Source: a virus
IMG/VR virus record: IMGVR_UViG_3300013132_005788
Location: 1 to 64,000 of that record
DNA: 64,000 nt
Reading direction: 5' to 3' (one strand)
Position numbers and translations under genes: made by a program. The notes beneath the pieces are model-generated. The model worked only from the letters and a program-made list of their open reading frames with translations, was not told the origin of the DNA and did no database searches. Positions 1-10,171 of this stretch are shown one piece after another. Position 1 is the stretch's first letter. Each line of letters opens with the position of its first letter.

Positions 1-2
1 AT

Positions 3-2720
3 TCGGACCTTCCCTCAGGAACGATCCGAGATTTAAGAGTTAGATACTATAGTGACAATGAATGGTATCTTTGGATTGCAACCGATAATGGTGCGGCCAG
101 ATTTGATGGCATCGATTTTAGAGTATACAACTCCAATAACTCGGGTCTGCCTAGCAATGATGTGTATTCTATCGAGATTGATAAACTCGGACATCTATGG
201 TTTGGAACTATGAATAATCTTGTTTATTACGATTACAATAGATGGACAGTATGGAACAACGGGACGAATCCTGATCTATATTTAGGTGCAATCACAGACG
301 TTGTTGAAACTCGAAATGCAAATATCTGGTTTGTTGTTGATTCTGGATCGCCTGGCAATAGGCTTCTTTATTACTTCAATGGATATAATTTCACCAAATA
401 TGAATTTAAGGCTGATGGTATTACGCCTTTAGCTCCATTAAAACTAATGTCAGCCCCATGGAAAACCATCAAAAACGGATTTACCGTTTTTCCTATGAAT
501 ATACTATTCCTAAATGATACGGAGCTTAGCTTTGTTGATTACATAGTTCCCCATATTCATGCAGTTCCTAAATTTCCTGGATCTGAGGGATATCAATTTA
601 TTTATCATGAACCAAAAGGTCCTCTTCCTTCATTAACATATACATCCACAATGGGGGACGGTTACGGAAATCTAAATTTTAATTGGTCCCCAGGTCCTTT
701 ATACGATAATGTCACTCTAAACTCTGATGGCTTTAGACCAGATCTCCCCAATGTCGACAGATACTCGTGGAGTAAACCAATCTGGCAGAGATATAGCGTG
801 GACAGTCTGAAAAACAGATTTCCTTCACTAGATCTCGATCACTCTTTTCTTTATGCTCCATTGAGAGATATTATCAACGGAAAAGCAACTAATGAGTATT
901 ATTGGAAGAATCTCCCAATCGAAAGAAGTTCCAGCAGAAAACAGAACCTTTTGATCAGCGATGTTGAATGGCTCATATCAATAGGAGATATAAGTAATGA
1001 CTATCTTTTTTCTAGTATAGTGGATAAGGAGGGAGACGTAATTGTCACCGGAAGGTATACAGGAACTATATTTGCAGGTGAAGTAAATAATATTGCAACA
1101 CAGAATGTTTTTCTAACCTCGGGTAATTCTGGGGCTAATCAATCTGGATTAGTTTCCAAATACAATTCAGCGGGGGTTCTACAATGGGCAAGATCAATAG
1201 ACAATTTGTCTCAAAATGTATCCATATTTAGCGTTAAAACTGATTTATTTGGTAACATATATGTAACAGGATATTACACTGATATAATTACTTCTAATAA
1301 CGAATATGTGTTTATTAACAAGTATTCTAATGATGGTAATTTATTGGTCTCTGGAATAGCCAGCACGGTGGGTACTGGACAGATTCAGTCTTTTGACATA
1401 GAGCTGGACAGATTCGGAAACATTTTTATTTCTGGAAGATTCTCTGGAACAATAACATTAGGAACTCAGTCTTTCACCACATTAGGTGTATCAGTATTTG
1501 TTTCTAAGTTGGATGAAATTTTAAATTTTGTTTGGACAAAAAGATTTGATTCAGTGTCTGCAGGAACTGATGATATGATCATCATGGAGGATATCTATAT
1601 CTATTTAACTGGATCGTTTTCAACCTCGATTGATTTTGATGGCACTGTGTTAACATCCACAGGATCAGATTTATATTTTACCAAACTGAATGCTGGAAAT
1701 GGAAGCGTTTTATGGACTAAAAACTTTGGAGCTTCGTTTTCCGATAATTCTAAGATTTGTTATGATCCTAAAGGAAATTTAATTCTTAGTGGATTATATT
1801 CGGGTACTATTACAACCGATTCCAATTCGATCTCATCTCCATCGACGTCTCTATATCTTCTTAAATTTACTCCAACTGGAAAGTCTATTTGGTCTAAAAC
1901 CACTAGTGGTGGATTAGTATCTGGTTATGATGTGATTAGTGATTCAGAGGAATATATTTATGTCACCGGGATCTATAGCGGATCTGCAACTTTTTCACCA
2001 TCGACTGCGAATCCGATTGGAATGGATGATATATTTCTGGGCAAATGGGACAAGGATGGGGTTTTAATAGATTTAGTGACCATGGGGGGAATCAACATGG
2101 ACGGGGGAACATCGCTTTCCATGGATAAGAATGAAGACCTATATCTTTCGGGGTATTTCACAGGGGCAGATTCACAATTTAGCCCATTCGTTACTGCATC
2201 TCCACAGCCCGGGGGAACAGAAGGATTCTTATTGAAGATACCAAAGAAAAAGTACTACACTGGACTTTCTATTGGAAATATATCATCATGGCTTGGATCG
2301 CACTCTTGGTCTTGGAAGGAATCAAAGTTGTACAAGAATGAGTTTGAGATCCCCCTTGCTTCAACCATATTTATTAATCCGATAGATTCACTTGTACCCG
2401 GAAAGAAAAACCACGTATGGACGTTATTAGACTCCGATACAGGAGAAATATTATTGAAGGTAAGGAAAACACCTTATTTTATTTATACGTTCACTAAAGA
2501 GGGGTTTTATGACGTTATATGCGATCTCGAAGATGCAAACGGAAACCCGGTATCTGTGAAGCACCAGGGAAAAATAAGGGTGATAGATCACAAAAACCCG
2601 GATGCTGAAGATCTAATACCTGAATTAGTTAATAGTTTTGATTACAGATATAGAACCATCTATGGAGGTCAGAACGACAACCAGAATGCTTTTCAACCTG
2701 AAGTGAATATTGTGATCTAA
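3..2720 (+). CDS. Beta-propeller adhesin / tail-fibre-like protein (5' partial)
   Basis: The frame is open to the left edge, so the gene starts before the window; the GTG at 162 is only the first start-type codon inside it. The first ~75 codons hold Reg_prop-like repeats (LWIATDNGAARFDG, HLWFGTMNN). From about 987 to 2220 there is a series of SBBP-like propeller blades with G-N-I-Y-V-T-G / G-T-I patterns. From about 2390 to 2620 lies a PKD-like beta-sandwich (HVWTLLDSDTGE, then FTKEGFYDVIC). Such propellers are common in Bacteroidetes surface proteins; on a phage next to a tail module I infer a fibre or adhesin that contacts the host surface. The 3' end overlaps the convergent phoH by 4 nt. 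The domain class is well supported, the role is inferred. Confidence 0.7.
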   Translation, partial: SDLPSGTIRDLRVRYYSDNEWYLWIATDNGAARFDGIDFRVYNSNNSGLPSNDVYSIEIDKLGHLWFGTMNNLVYYDYNRWTVWNNGTNPDLYLGAITDVVETRNANIWFVVDSGSPGNRLLYYFNGYNFTKYEFKADGITPLAPLKLMSAPWKTIKNGFTVFPMNILFLNDTELSFVDYIVPHIHAVPKFPGSEGYQFIYHEPKGPLPSLTYTSTMGDGYGNLNFNWSPGPLYDNVTLNSDGFRPDLPNVDRYSWSKPIWQRYSVDSLKNRFPSLDLDHSFLYAPLRDIINGKATNEYYWKNLPIERSSSRKQNLLISDVEWLISIGDISNDYLFSSIVDKEGDVIVTGRYTGTIFAGEVNNIATQNVFLTSGNSGANQSGLVSKYNSAGVLQWARSIDNLSQNVSIFSVKTDLFGNIYVTGYYTDIITSNNEYVFINKYSNDGNLLVSGIASTVGTGQIQSFDIELDRFGNIFISGRFSGTITLGTQSFTTLGVSVFVSKLDEILNFVWTKRFDSVSAGTDDMIIMEDIYIYLTGSFSTSIDFDGTVLTSTGSDLYFTKLNAGNGSVLWTKNFGASFSDNSKICYDPKGNLILSGLYSGTITTDSNSISSPSTSLYLLKFTPTGKSIWSKTTSGGLVSGYDVISDSEEYIYVTGIYSGSATFSPSTANPIGMDDIFLGKWDKDGVLIDLVTMGGINMDGGTSLSMDKNEDLYLSGYFTGADSQFSPFVTASPQPGGTEGFLLKIPKKKYYTGLSIGNISSWLGSHSWSWKESKLYKNEFEIPLASTIFINPIDSLVPGKKNHVWTLLDSDTGEILLKVRKTPYFIYTFTKEGFYDVICDLEDANGNPVSVKHQGKIRVIDHKNPDAEDLIPELVNSFDYRYRTIYGGQNDNQNAFQPEVNIVI

Positions 2721-3388
2721 GACCCGTATTCCTTGTAGACCTCAAGAATAGCAGGAACAACTTCATGTCTATGGTTTTTCTTCAGTGTGAATACTTTTAC
2801 CCCTGATACTCTTGAAGACAAGGTGTTAAGGAAATCAAATCCAGATTCTTTCTTGTTTTTAAGATCTATTTGGGATGAGTCTCCGCAAACAGCCATTTTA
2901 GATCCAATCCCAAGTCTGCCTAATACCATTTCCATTTGGTTCATAGTTACGTTTTGAGCTTCGTCAACTATCACAAATGAATTTACTAGAGTCCTTCCCC
3001 TCATAAAGGGAAAAGGGAGGATTTCTATTAGCTGATCTGCGATCATTTTGTCAACCTTGTCCTTGTCATAAAGCATGTAGAGGTTTGAATAGATCGGCGC
3101 CAGCCATGGATCCATTTTCTCTTTTAGATCTCCCGGAAGAAATCCAATGTCCTCTTTTGCCACTGTAGGTCTTGTGATGACGATCTTCTCGATCTCACGA
3201 GTAAACATAAGATCCAAAGCAACCTGAACAGCTAATAAGGTTTTACCTGATCCCGCTGCTCCTCTTAGAACCGTAACTGGGTTTGCTAAGATGATTGATT
3301 TTGCTTCCTTTTGTTCCTCGTTGAGAGAGATTTTAAACCTAATTGGATTCTTAGGCTTTCTTTTTTGAGTGTTGTTTTGTTTCTCCAT
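2717..3388 (-). CDS. phoH: PhoH-like P-loop ATPase
   Basis: A 223-residue protein with a clear Walker A (GAAGSGKT) near residue 42, a Walker B (VIVDEAQN) near 140, and the PhoH signatures ITRPTV and GDSSQIDL. It is the short, ATPase-only form usual in phages. PhoH proteins are predicted RNA/DNA-linked ATPases, and their role in phage infection is unsettled. It is the only convincing minus-strand gene here and converges on the adhesin gene. A GATATATA octamer lies in its own orientation 49 nt before its ATG, divergent from the motif serving the next plus-strand gene. Family assignment is firm. Confidence 0.93.
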   Translation of the reverse strand: MEKQNNTQKRKPKNPIRFKISLNEEQKEAKSIILANPVTVLRGAAGSGKTLLAVQVALDLMFTREIEKIVITRPTVAKEDIGFLPGDLKEKMDPWLAPIYSNLYMLYDKDKVDKMIADQLIEILPFPFMRGRTLVNSFVIVDEAQNVTMNQMEMVLGRLGIGSKMAVCGDSSQIDLKNKKESGFDFLNTLSSRVSGVKVFTLKKNHRHEVVPAILEVYKEYGS

Positions 3389-3437
3389 GTTTTTCCACTT
3401 GTATGTCGGAACATTTGTAAGTATCGGATCTTTAAGT

Positions 3438-3445
3438 TATATATC
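3438..3445 (-). promoter_or_regulatory. GATATATA late-promoter-like octamer (phoH side)
   Basis: Reads GATATATA on the minus strand, 49 nt upstream of the phoH start, and is divergent from the identical octamer at 3484-3491. The longer spacing makes this the least certain member of the set. Confidence 0.4.
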
Positions 3446-3473
3446 AAACCACTCTAAGTTAATTAGAGGGTTT
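3446..3473. other. Inverted repeat in divergent intergenic region
   Basis: AAACC-A-CTCTAA pairs with TTAGAG-GGTTT around a 5-nt loop (one bulged A), giving an 11-bp stem followed on the plus strand by a T-rich run. It lies between two outward-facing GATATATA motifs. It could be a terminator insulating the two transcripts or a protein-binding palindrome. Confidence 0.5.
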
Positions 3474-3483
3474 GTTTCTTTTC

Positions 3484-3491
3484 GATATATA
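3484..3491 (+). promoter_or_regulatory. GATATATA late-promoter-like octamer
   Basis: Exact octamer 18 nt before the ATG of the first fibre gene of the structural module. Position and AT composition resemble the T4 late -10 box (TATAAATA). Confidence 0.5.
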
Positions 3492-3509
3492 TAACTAAAA
3501 AACTCTCAA

Positions 3510-4412
3510 ATGGCTATTACGATAACCGAAATTCTTGGAACTGATTCTATTTCCGGATCGAGACTCACGATTAACTCAAATTTTCTATTGTTAGAGAATT
3601 CTTATAATGATCTTGAGGACGCATTTAATATAAACGTATTGACTGGATCAATGGACGTTTCTGCTGCTTCGAGTGGACAAATAAAAGCTAAAAGTTTCAT
3701 TGGAAATAGTTTGGTTATGCCTTCTTCTGGTACACCAACTATTCAAGCTTATGGAACTGGAGCTTCTGCGGGAAATATAACAGCTTCCGGAACAATAGCA
3801 GGTGGAACGGGATTATTTTCCACCTTTCTTTCAACTAATGGAATGTCAGCTTCAGGACCTGCAGTATTCGGGGCAACCGCAACCTTTTCCGCTGTCGCTG
3901 TTAATGATGGACAATTCATTAATGGTGTAAGTGGAACATATATCGAAAAAAATAGAAGAGCATCGGTCGGATCCGCTACTCCTTTTTCTTCTCCCCCTTC
4001 CAGCGGGGTAACAGGGACATATGCAAGTCCATATGCTCTCGCCCTAACAGAAAGAGTAATTTATGCACAATGTGATTATGCTAGCGGTGGATATGTCGGA
4101 TTTTTTATGTATGCAACAACAGGAACCGGAGCAACTGCATCCGCTATTCCAGCAGGTTACACAGTCACTATAATTAATACGGGAACAACCCTCGGATACA
4201 TTCCAACTGGAGTCACCGGAGCTGCTCCATATTATTACACTGGATTTTCAACAGGCGATGGCCAATATTCAGGAGCACCCGGCATAACCTTAGGGGCAAG
4301 TCCTTATAAAAGCTCGGTAACGCTAATGTGGGAGCCTAGAATTGGACAAGGAGCAGTGACTCAGCAGGGATCTTGGGTGGTTATATCAGACTCTGGATCA
4401 ATATCATACTAA
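3510..4412 (+). CDS. Putative tail fibre / structural protein
   Basis: A 300-residue protein very rich in Gly, Ser, Thr and Ala, with no catalytic motif. The N-terminus (ITEILGTDSISGSRLTINSNF followed by a helix-forming LLLENSYNDLEDAF) resembles in layout the start of the collagen-containing fibre at 15752, suggesting a shared attachment domain. The middle is a repetitive beta-rich shaft (SASGPAVFGATATFSAVAV). It is the first gene of the structural run, with a GATATATA box 18 nt upstream. Structural protein is likely; its exact position in the virion cannot be told. Confidence 0.55.
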   Translation: MAITITEILGTDSISGSRLTINSNFLLLENSYNDLEDAFNINVLTGSMDVSAASSGQIKAKSFIGNSLVMPSSGTPTIQAYGTGASAGNITASGTIAGGTGLFSTFLSTNGMSASGPAVFGATATFSAVAVNDGQFINGVSGTYIEKNRRASVGSATPFSSPPSSGVTGTYASPYALALTERVIYAQCDYASGGYVGFFMYATTGTGATASAIPAGYTVTIINTGTTLGYIPTGVTGAAPYYYTGFSTGDGQYSGAPGITLGASPYKSSVTLMWEPRIGQGAVTQQGSWVVISDSGSISY

Positions 4413-4431
4413 TTAAAAAATCGGGAGATAA

Positions 4432-6618
4432 ATGGCAAAAACCCCTTTTATAAGACCTTTACAAACTCAGGGCGGAACTTTTTATACGTTTAGCTCTGCT
4501 GCGGAAGATCTTTCTTTAACTTTTAATAATTCGCTTAGAAAGTTTAAATTTTCCAAGTTTGTTCTTCTCAAAATCCCAGATTTTGCTAGTCCTGTTTATG
4601 GAGAAAACTCAATACAGTTTGATTCAATTGATACTACATTCCTTGATGCTTCTTCAGGAACATACAATCTTTCTAATCCAAGCAACACTACTCCTAGCTT
4701 AGAGATATCATTTCAAAACTACTGTCTTAATTTTGAGACGACTATACTTAGTGATCCTAACTATGATCCTAATTTAAAAAAGACTGTTTCTGAGAAGGTA
4801 TTTTGGAAATGGATGAAGGAGATAGGAGCTGTTAGGTTTAGAGGTGCAAACCAAAATGAGGTTGTTGCTTCCTTGGATCAGGTAAATACATCCATTATTG
4901 ATGGATTTCCATATTCTGAAAAAAGATGGACTGAGGAAGATGATTATTTAACGGGCAACGGAACACCCACGCCCAGATATGAAAGAGTCGTAAGATATAT
5001 CGGTGAATGTGACATAGTCAACTCGGTTCAGAATAATTTTAATTCATACTCGGAAGTTTATATACACGTTCCAACTAATGACGGGGGAACACCTTATTCA
5101 CTATTTAAAACTTCCTCTGATATAAATTACTATCCAGGAAAAACGTGGAAGCATAATCCTTCAGATCCTCTTGACATCGAATATCTTCAGGGCAGAAGCA
5201 ACACGATAGGTCTTTATGGCCCAAACGGATTACCAACTTTGGCCATATTCGATCAGGATGTTTTGGGTGAGCCTGGTATTTCAGGAACAGATTCCTTAGG
5301 AAATCCTATAACAACAAATTGGTACCAACCTAGAGATGAGGCTAATTCATATTTCTCCGAAAATTCATTTTTCGATGGAACAACTGATAATCTCACTAAA
5401 TATCTTAACGCGTCCGGCCCTTTTGGTCCATCTGTTTCCTATAAAAGATCTAGGCTTGATGGAGTAGAACTTGATTTTTCTCCAACATCATACAAGCAGA
5501 TTCAAAACTATGTGGGAATATCCACTATAGAGGAATGGAATGGAACCCCAATAACGAAATCGTTTGATTTTAATGCGGTTCTTATTTATTATGATGTGTA
5601 TGATCCAAACAATGTTCAGGACTCAGCAACCAACTTGTATGGTATATTATTCTTAGGACCAGCTGAATCCATTTCTATAAACGCTGCAAGAATTCAATCA
5701 TTTAAAAAATATAAGCCAGATCCAATAACCAAACTTAATGGTAATTCGTATGGATTAAAGCTTAATATAAAGTTTGATACTGATATAGAAAGCACGGGAG
5801 TTGAGCAGGCAATAAACGACTACTCATCTTTCTCTCTTTCAATGTTTATGGACTCAGCTACTGTTCTACAGGAAGCTGCTAGAACCCTGAATGATCAAAC
5901 TCTTGAAATTATCAGAATGAAAGAGAGAATGTCAGTACTGGAGGATTTAATTATTAACCAGGATGATAATACTGAGATCAGAAGTAGATTAGAGCTAGTC
6001 GAAAATTCTTTACAGGTTAATCAGGCTCTTTTTGATAACACTCAGGATATTATGATTCTAATAGAAAGGAATTCTGATGATATTCAAAGCATATTGAATA
6101 ATCAGACGTCCATTCAAATGAGTTATAATCTGGATCTTTTGAAATCCGGCATTGGTACTTTTGTTGATAGGTCCGTTCCGAACAGAGTGGCTGTAGATAG
6201 CACTACTCAGTCTTATAATTTTAATAGCAATTCTATAATAACAATTAATCCTGTTTCCGGAAACACCTATGTGCTCCAACCATTCTCTAACTATATAAAA
6301 CATAAAAACAACGGATTATCAATAACAGCAACTGGAGATATTATTATAAAAATAGACGATTCTGTAAATAAATGGAAAAAGGGACAGACCCTAAGGTTTT
6401 CTTTTGGTGATCAATTAGATCTAGGAAACTATACCCTAGTTCTTCTTACAGATTCAACTGGTTTATACCCAATTGGAAACCCTGTCGGTAATCCATATTC
6501 AACGATAGTTACCTCATTCAATCAGAATAATTTCGTAAATTCTGGATTTAAGCCAATCTTTGAAATTATATGTACGGATGATGTAAATCTTACTTTTGAA
6601 GTTGATCAAATAAAATAA
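4432..6618 (+). CDS. Virion structural protein with coiled coil (tail/baseplate-associated)
   Basis: A 728-residue protein I do not recognise by family. Residues 1-470 look like mixed beta structure with frequent Asn, Ser and Gly. Residues ~478-560 form a long heptad-rich helix (TLEIIRMKERMSVLEDLII, then RLELVENSL, QDIMILIERNSDDIQSIL), followed by a beta-rich C-terminal domain of ~160 residues. This head-coiled coil-tail layout is typical of trimeric tail or baseplate components. It sits 19 nt after the previous gene and 5 nt before the next, with an A-rich non-Shine-Dalgarno leader, so it is co-transcribed with structural genes. Confidence 0.5.
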   Translation: MAKTPFIRPLQTQGGTFYTFSSAAEDLSLTFNNSLRKFKFSKFVLLKIPDFASPVYGENSIQFDSIDTTFLDASSGTYNLSNPSNTTPSLEISFQNYCLNFETTILSDPNYDPNLKKTVSEKVFWKWMKEIGAVRFRGANQNEVVASLDQVNTSIIDGFPYSEKRWTEEDDYLTGNGTPTPRYERVVRYIGECDIVNSVQNNFNSYSEVYIHVPTNDGGTPYSLFKTSSDINYYPGKTWKHNPSDPLDIEYLQGRSNTIGLYGPNGLPTLAIFDQDVLGEPGISGTDSLGNPITTNWYQPRDEANSYFSENSFFDGTTDNLTKYLNASGPFGPSVSYKRSRLDGVELDFSPTSYKQIQNYVGISTIEEWNGTPITKSFDFNAVLIYYDVYDPNNVQDSATNLYGILFLGPAESISINAARIQSFKKYKPDPITKLNGNSYGLKLNIKFDTDIESTGVEQAINDYSSFSLSMFMDSATVLQEAARTLNDQTLEIIRMKERMSVLEDLIINQDDNTEIRSRLELVENSLQVNQALFDNTQDIMILIERNSDDIQSILNNQTSIQMSYNLDLLKSGIGTFVDRSVPNRVAVDSTTQSYNFNSNSIITINPVSGNTYVLQPFSNYIKHKNNGLSITATGDIIIKIDDSVNKWKKGQTLRFSFGDQLDLGNYTLVLLTDSTGLYPIGNPVGNPYSTIVTSFNQNNFVNSGFKPIFEIICTDDVNLTFEVDQIK

Positions 6619-6623
6619 AATAG

Positions 6624-9600
6624 ATGCCAAACACAAAGAATTCTATTTCATCGTTAATTGCACAGTTTTTAAGACTGCAGAAGAATTCTCTGGAGATAAT
6701 TAATAAATTGTCAGAGATAACGACTTCTCCTAATGATAGCGTAGAAGTTGAGTTTATCAATGATAATAATACGGTAGAGTCCATACAAATTCCAAGCCTT
6801 GGATTTTTTAAGAATGAAATTAGGAGACTAGATCAGAATATTATGGCTCTTTCAGGAATGGAAGATGCCACTGCTAACGTCAAAAAGCCTGATGGAACTG
6901 TAGCTAAAATCTATACTGCTTCACTTCTTAAAGATCCGGATGCTCCTTCATCTTTGCAGGTGCCTTCCACTTTTAAAACTAGAAATAATTGGTTTTTTGA
7001 AAGCTTTTTGAATCCTTTACTCTATGTTTCAATGAATGTGGAGAATCAAATACCAACTGATTGTAAGAAGGTAGTCGTCAGAAGAGTTATTGCCGATACC
7101 CAAACTGATGCGAAAAGAAATTATTTTGACGCTAATTTAAAAGGAAGAAATGATCTCACCTACGATCAATATATTTCATCCCTAGCTGGCCAGGGTATAG
7201 GATACTTCATGGACGAAAGCATCGTCGATCTTCCTTTACAGGTTATAAGATATAAGGGATCTTTTTCTATCTTAAGAATATTCGACGAAAAAACAACGCT
7301 AACTGTTGCAGGGAACACCCAGACTTCCACCGTGAGAAAATATAAATTAGACACCCTTAGATATACGGACATTCTTTCTACTACTACCAATTCTAGAACA
7401 TTGGTTCAGGGGGATTCTCTAATAACTCAGGATGGAACTAAATTTGAAATCACTGCGATAGACGCCACAGAATCAACTGTTATTCTAAAGAGAGTATTTG
7501 GATTTGGTGTCATACAAAATGGCGCAAACTCGCTGTCAATTTACAGCAGTGCTCTTTCTCCGAGAACGGTTGATGTAAACGTTGGGCATGATGAGAGACA
7601 GGCAATTTTTATTAAAACAATTGAAGATAAATTTAATGTTGCAGGAAGCTCGTTCAGCCCAGGTATTTGCATATGGACAAACGAATTAAGAATTAACACC
7701 TCAGAGGGAGTTAAAACGCTGGACGAGTTTTATAAAATGGAAGTTGCTGACTTCGGTCAACAATTTGTAGCATCCGCAAAAGAAAAATTAATTCCTTCCA
7801 TTTATGGACAGGTACCTAATTCTCCTTCTCTTTCAACCAATAATTTTAAGGTTGTACAGATCAATAAACAGGTAACAGATTCCAAAGTAGCAGACACTTT
7901 TAAGCAGAAGATTCAGAGCAAAGTATCATTAAAAAATGAGATTGAAGCTTTGGATAAGTCTATTGACACCGCTAAAAAGCAATTAAATGATCTTGTAACG
8001 GCTAATACTAGTGGGGCATCTAGCACAGAGTATCAAAAATTAAACTCTAAGATTGATCAGCTTACTAAGACAAAATCAACAAAGACTAATTTACTCTCTT
8101 CCACTATTACCGATTTAAACAATCTCGTTCAGACTGCACCAGAAATAAAGGAATCTCCAAAATATAGGATCAGGGGATTTTGGCCTATTCCTAGTTCAAT
8201 AGAAGATCCTAAAACTGGGTCGCAGGAGATAGTTCAATTTAGAGTTAGATATAGATATCTGAGCAAAGGTGGAAACACCCAGGGAACAGAAGAAATATCA
8301 TTTGTCGATAATAACGGAAACGAGAAAAAAGGAGCATTTTCTAACTGGAACGAGTTCAAGACCGATATCAGGAAGAAAATTTTTGATGAAGCCACGGGAA
8401 AATATATTTGGAAGGTTGAAAACGTAGAAGATGCCGACACTCCAAACATAAATCAATTGGATATCCCTATCACTAAGGGAGAAAAAGTTGAGATCAAAGT
8501 TTCTTCCATATCGGAAGCTGGATGGCCTAATAATGCACTAGAATCTCCATTTTCAGAATCAGTAATAATTGATTTTCCTGATGATTTATCCGTTCAAATT
8601 GATAATGGATCCTTTCTTGCACAAAACAATACGGACACAACACTGGTACAAATCCAACAGGATTTGGCAGCCAAAGGATTGGATACTCACTTATCTGGAT
8701 CCTTTACCTCCGGCGACAAATATTATTCCCATTCCACAAGCTCTATAGCTTCTGGATTTTTTGATGCCTCCGGAAATGCAATAGATCTATTCCAAAAGCT
8801 CATTCAAATAGATCAGGAACTTTCATCACTTAAAGCTCTTATCGCTAAGGCTAAAGGAACTCTCGGTGTTTATCTTAGACAGGGATCGAGTACCACTAAA
8901 ATTAAAAACGGTAGCACTGTTTCACTCTTTGGCGGGTATTACGATGAGATCATCGATCTTACCAATCCTAGCAATAGGGGTAAAATTGCCACTGTTATCT
9001 ATTATTTGGAAATCCGAAATGATGCCGCAACTCCATTAGAACTTGCCTCATTGATTCCAGGTGGACAATCTTTGCCAGCACCTGAATTTCTTCCTGTTCC
9101 TAATAATGACTACGACACAAACAGGAAATATGGATTGACACCAATCCAGTTGACCGGAACTACAACAGGAAAAATATCTGATTCTGCTTCATCAACTGTT
9201 GATTATGTACAAAGGCCACCATTTCAGAGCGTAAATGCTAATTCTCAATTTGTTTATACCAGATATAAGTCAGTTGGATTAAACGAGGATCTTTATTTTG
9301 GGCAATTGAATACAAGCTCATGGACATTGGCTTCGGGAGAATCAGGACTATATCCTATAGCATCTAATGGCCTACTTATACCATTTACTCCAACATCGGG
9401 AGCTATTCCCGGATCTGCAAATCCTAGTATATGGGACGGAACCTATACAGGAACAACACCTGATGGCGGTGGAAAATTAAATGAATTTTGTATACATGTT
9501 GGCCACCCGGAAATAGCTGGTGGCAGTCCTTCATTTGAATCACTAATAAGGCCTACACCTTCTGGATCAACACCCAATTTCACGCTTACTTTTTATCCGG

Positions 9601-10160
9601 CATTTAGACATGCTCTGGGATTCGAATTGGATGCTGCTTCAACAATTTCCGCAGCTAACCAGGGAAACCAAGTTTCTAGCATCCAACAAATAGAATATAT
9701 TAAACCAGATTTTTATGATACTACCACCTTTAGTACCTCTGATCCAAGTGATTCCACAGATCGAATGTTTCCCTCTAAACTTGGATTTCTAAATAGCGAT
9801 GAATTTTTGGTCGGAAAATATTCCTGCGGATCTTATTTATATCTTGCACCCAAAGATCATGCCTCCATACAAGTAGAAGGATCTACTTCCCTTGCCAAAA
9901 GAACTTTAGAATTTGGCGAACAAAATGCCATAGTGGTTCCGGTGGTTTTCCAGTTTAGAGCTCAGGACAAATTAGGATTTATAGGTGGATTTAGAACAGC
10001 GGGTACCCTAAAAAACGTAACCTATACTAAAAAAATAGGAATAGACATCCAAGTTAAAAACGAGGATCTATTCTCATTTGACATTCTATCATCTGGAAGC
10101 TATACTAGAACATCGCTTGTTTCACCTGCATATACACAATCGATAAATACAGTAAGCTAA
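6624..10160 (+). CDS. Large virion structural protein with coiled coil and FN3-like segment
   Basis: 1178 residues, no enzyme motif. Residues ~425-502 are a two-segment coiled coil (KNEIEALDKSIDTAKKQLNDL, then KLNSKIDQLTKTKS). The following ~515-640 look like a fibronectin-III-type strand pattern with a typical end (VEIKVSSISEAGWPNNA). The C-terminal half is beta-rich with many Ser/Thr/Gly. The length, layout and place between two other giant tail proteins suggest a baseplate or tail-fibre connector. Start ATG is 5 nt after the previous stop, implying translational coupling. Confidence 0.5.
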   Translation: MPNTKNSISSLIAQFLRLQKNSLEIINKLSEITTSPNDSVEVEFINDNNTVESIQIPSLGFFKNEIRRLDQNIMALSGMEDATANVKKPDGTVAKIYTASLLKDPDAPSSLQVPSTFKTRNNWFFESFLNPLLYVSMNVENQIPTDCKKVVVRRVIADTQTDAKRNYFDANLKGRNDLTYDQYISSLAGQGIGYFMDESIVDLPLQVIRYKGSFSILRIFDEKTTLTVAGNTQTSTVRKYKLDTLRYTDILSTTTNSRTLVQGDSLITQDGTKFEITAIDATESTVILKRVFGFGVIQNGANSLSIYSSALSPRTVDVNVGHDERQAIFIKTIEDKFNVAGSSFSPGICIWTNELRINTSEGVKTLDEFYKMEVADFGQQFVASAKEKLIPSIYGQVPNSPSLSTNNFKVVQINKQVTDSKVADTFKQKIQSKVSLKNEIEALDKSIDTAKKQLNDLVTANTSGASSTEYQKLNSKIDQLTKTKSTKTNLLSSTITDLNNLVQTAPEIKESPKYRIRGFWPIPSSIEDPKTGSQEIVQFRVRYRYLSKGGNTQGTEEISFVDNNGNEKKGAFSNWNEFKTDIRKKIFDEATGKYIWKVENVEDADTPNINQLDIPITKGEKVEIKVSSISEAGWPNNALESPFSESVIIDFPDDLSVQIDNGSFLAQNNTDTTLVQIQQDLAAKGLDTHLSGSFTSGDKYYSHSTSSIASGFFDASGNAIDLFQKLIQIDQELSSLKALIAKAKGTLGVYLRQGSSTTKIKNGSTVSLFGGYYDEIIDLTNPSNRGKIATVIYYLEIRNDAATPLELASLIPGGQSLPAPEFLPVPNNDYDTNRKYGLTPIQLTGTTTGKISDSASSTVDYVQRPPFQSVNANSQFVYTRYKSVGLNEDLYFGQLNTSSWTLASGESGLYPIASNGLLIPFTPTSGAIPGSANPSIWDGTYTGTTPDGGGKLNEFCIHVGHPEIAGGSPSFESLIRPTPSGSTPNFTLTFYPAFRHALGFELDAASTISAANQGNQVSSIQQIEYIKPDFYDTTTFSTSDPSDSTDRMFPSKLGFLNSDEFLVGKYSCGSYLYLAPKDHASIQVEGSTSLAKRTLEFGEQNAIVVPVVFQFRAQDKLGFIGGFRTAGTLKNVTYTKKIGIDIQVKNEDLFSFDILSSGSYTRTSLVSPAYTQSINTVS

Positions 10161-10171
10161 TATAGATCTCA

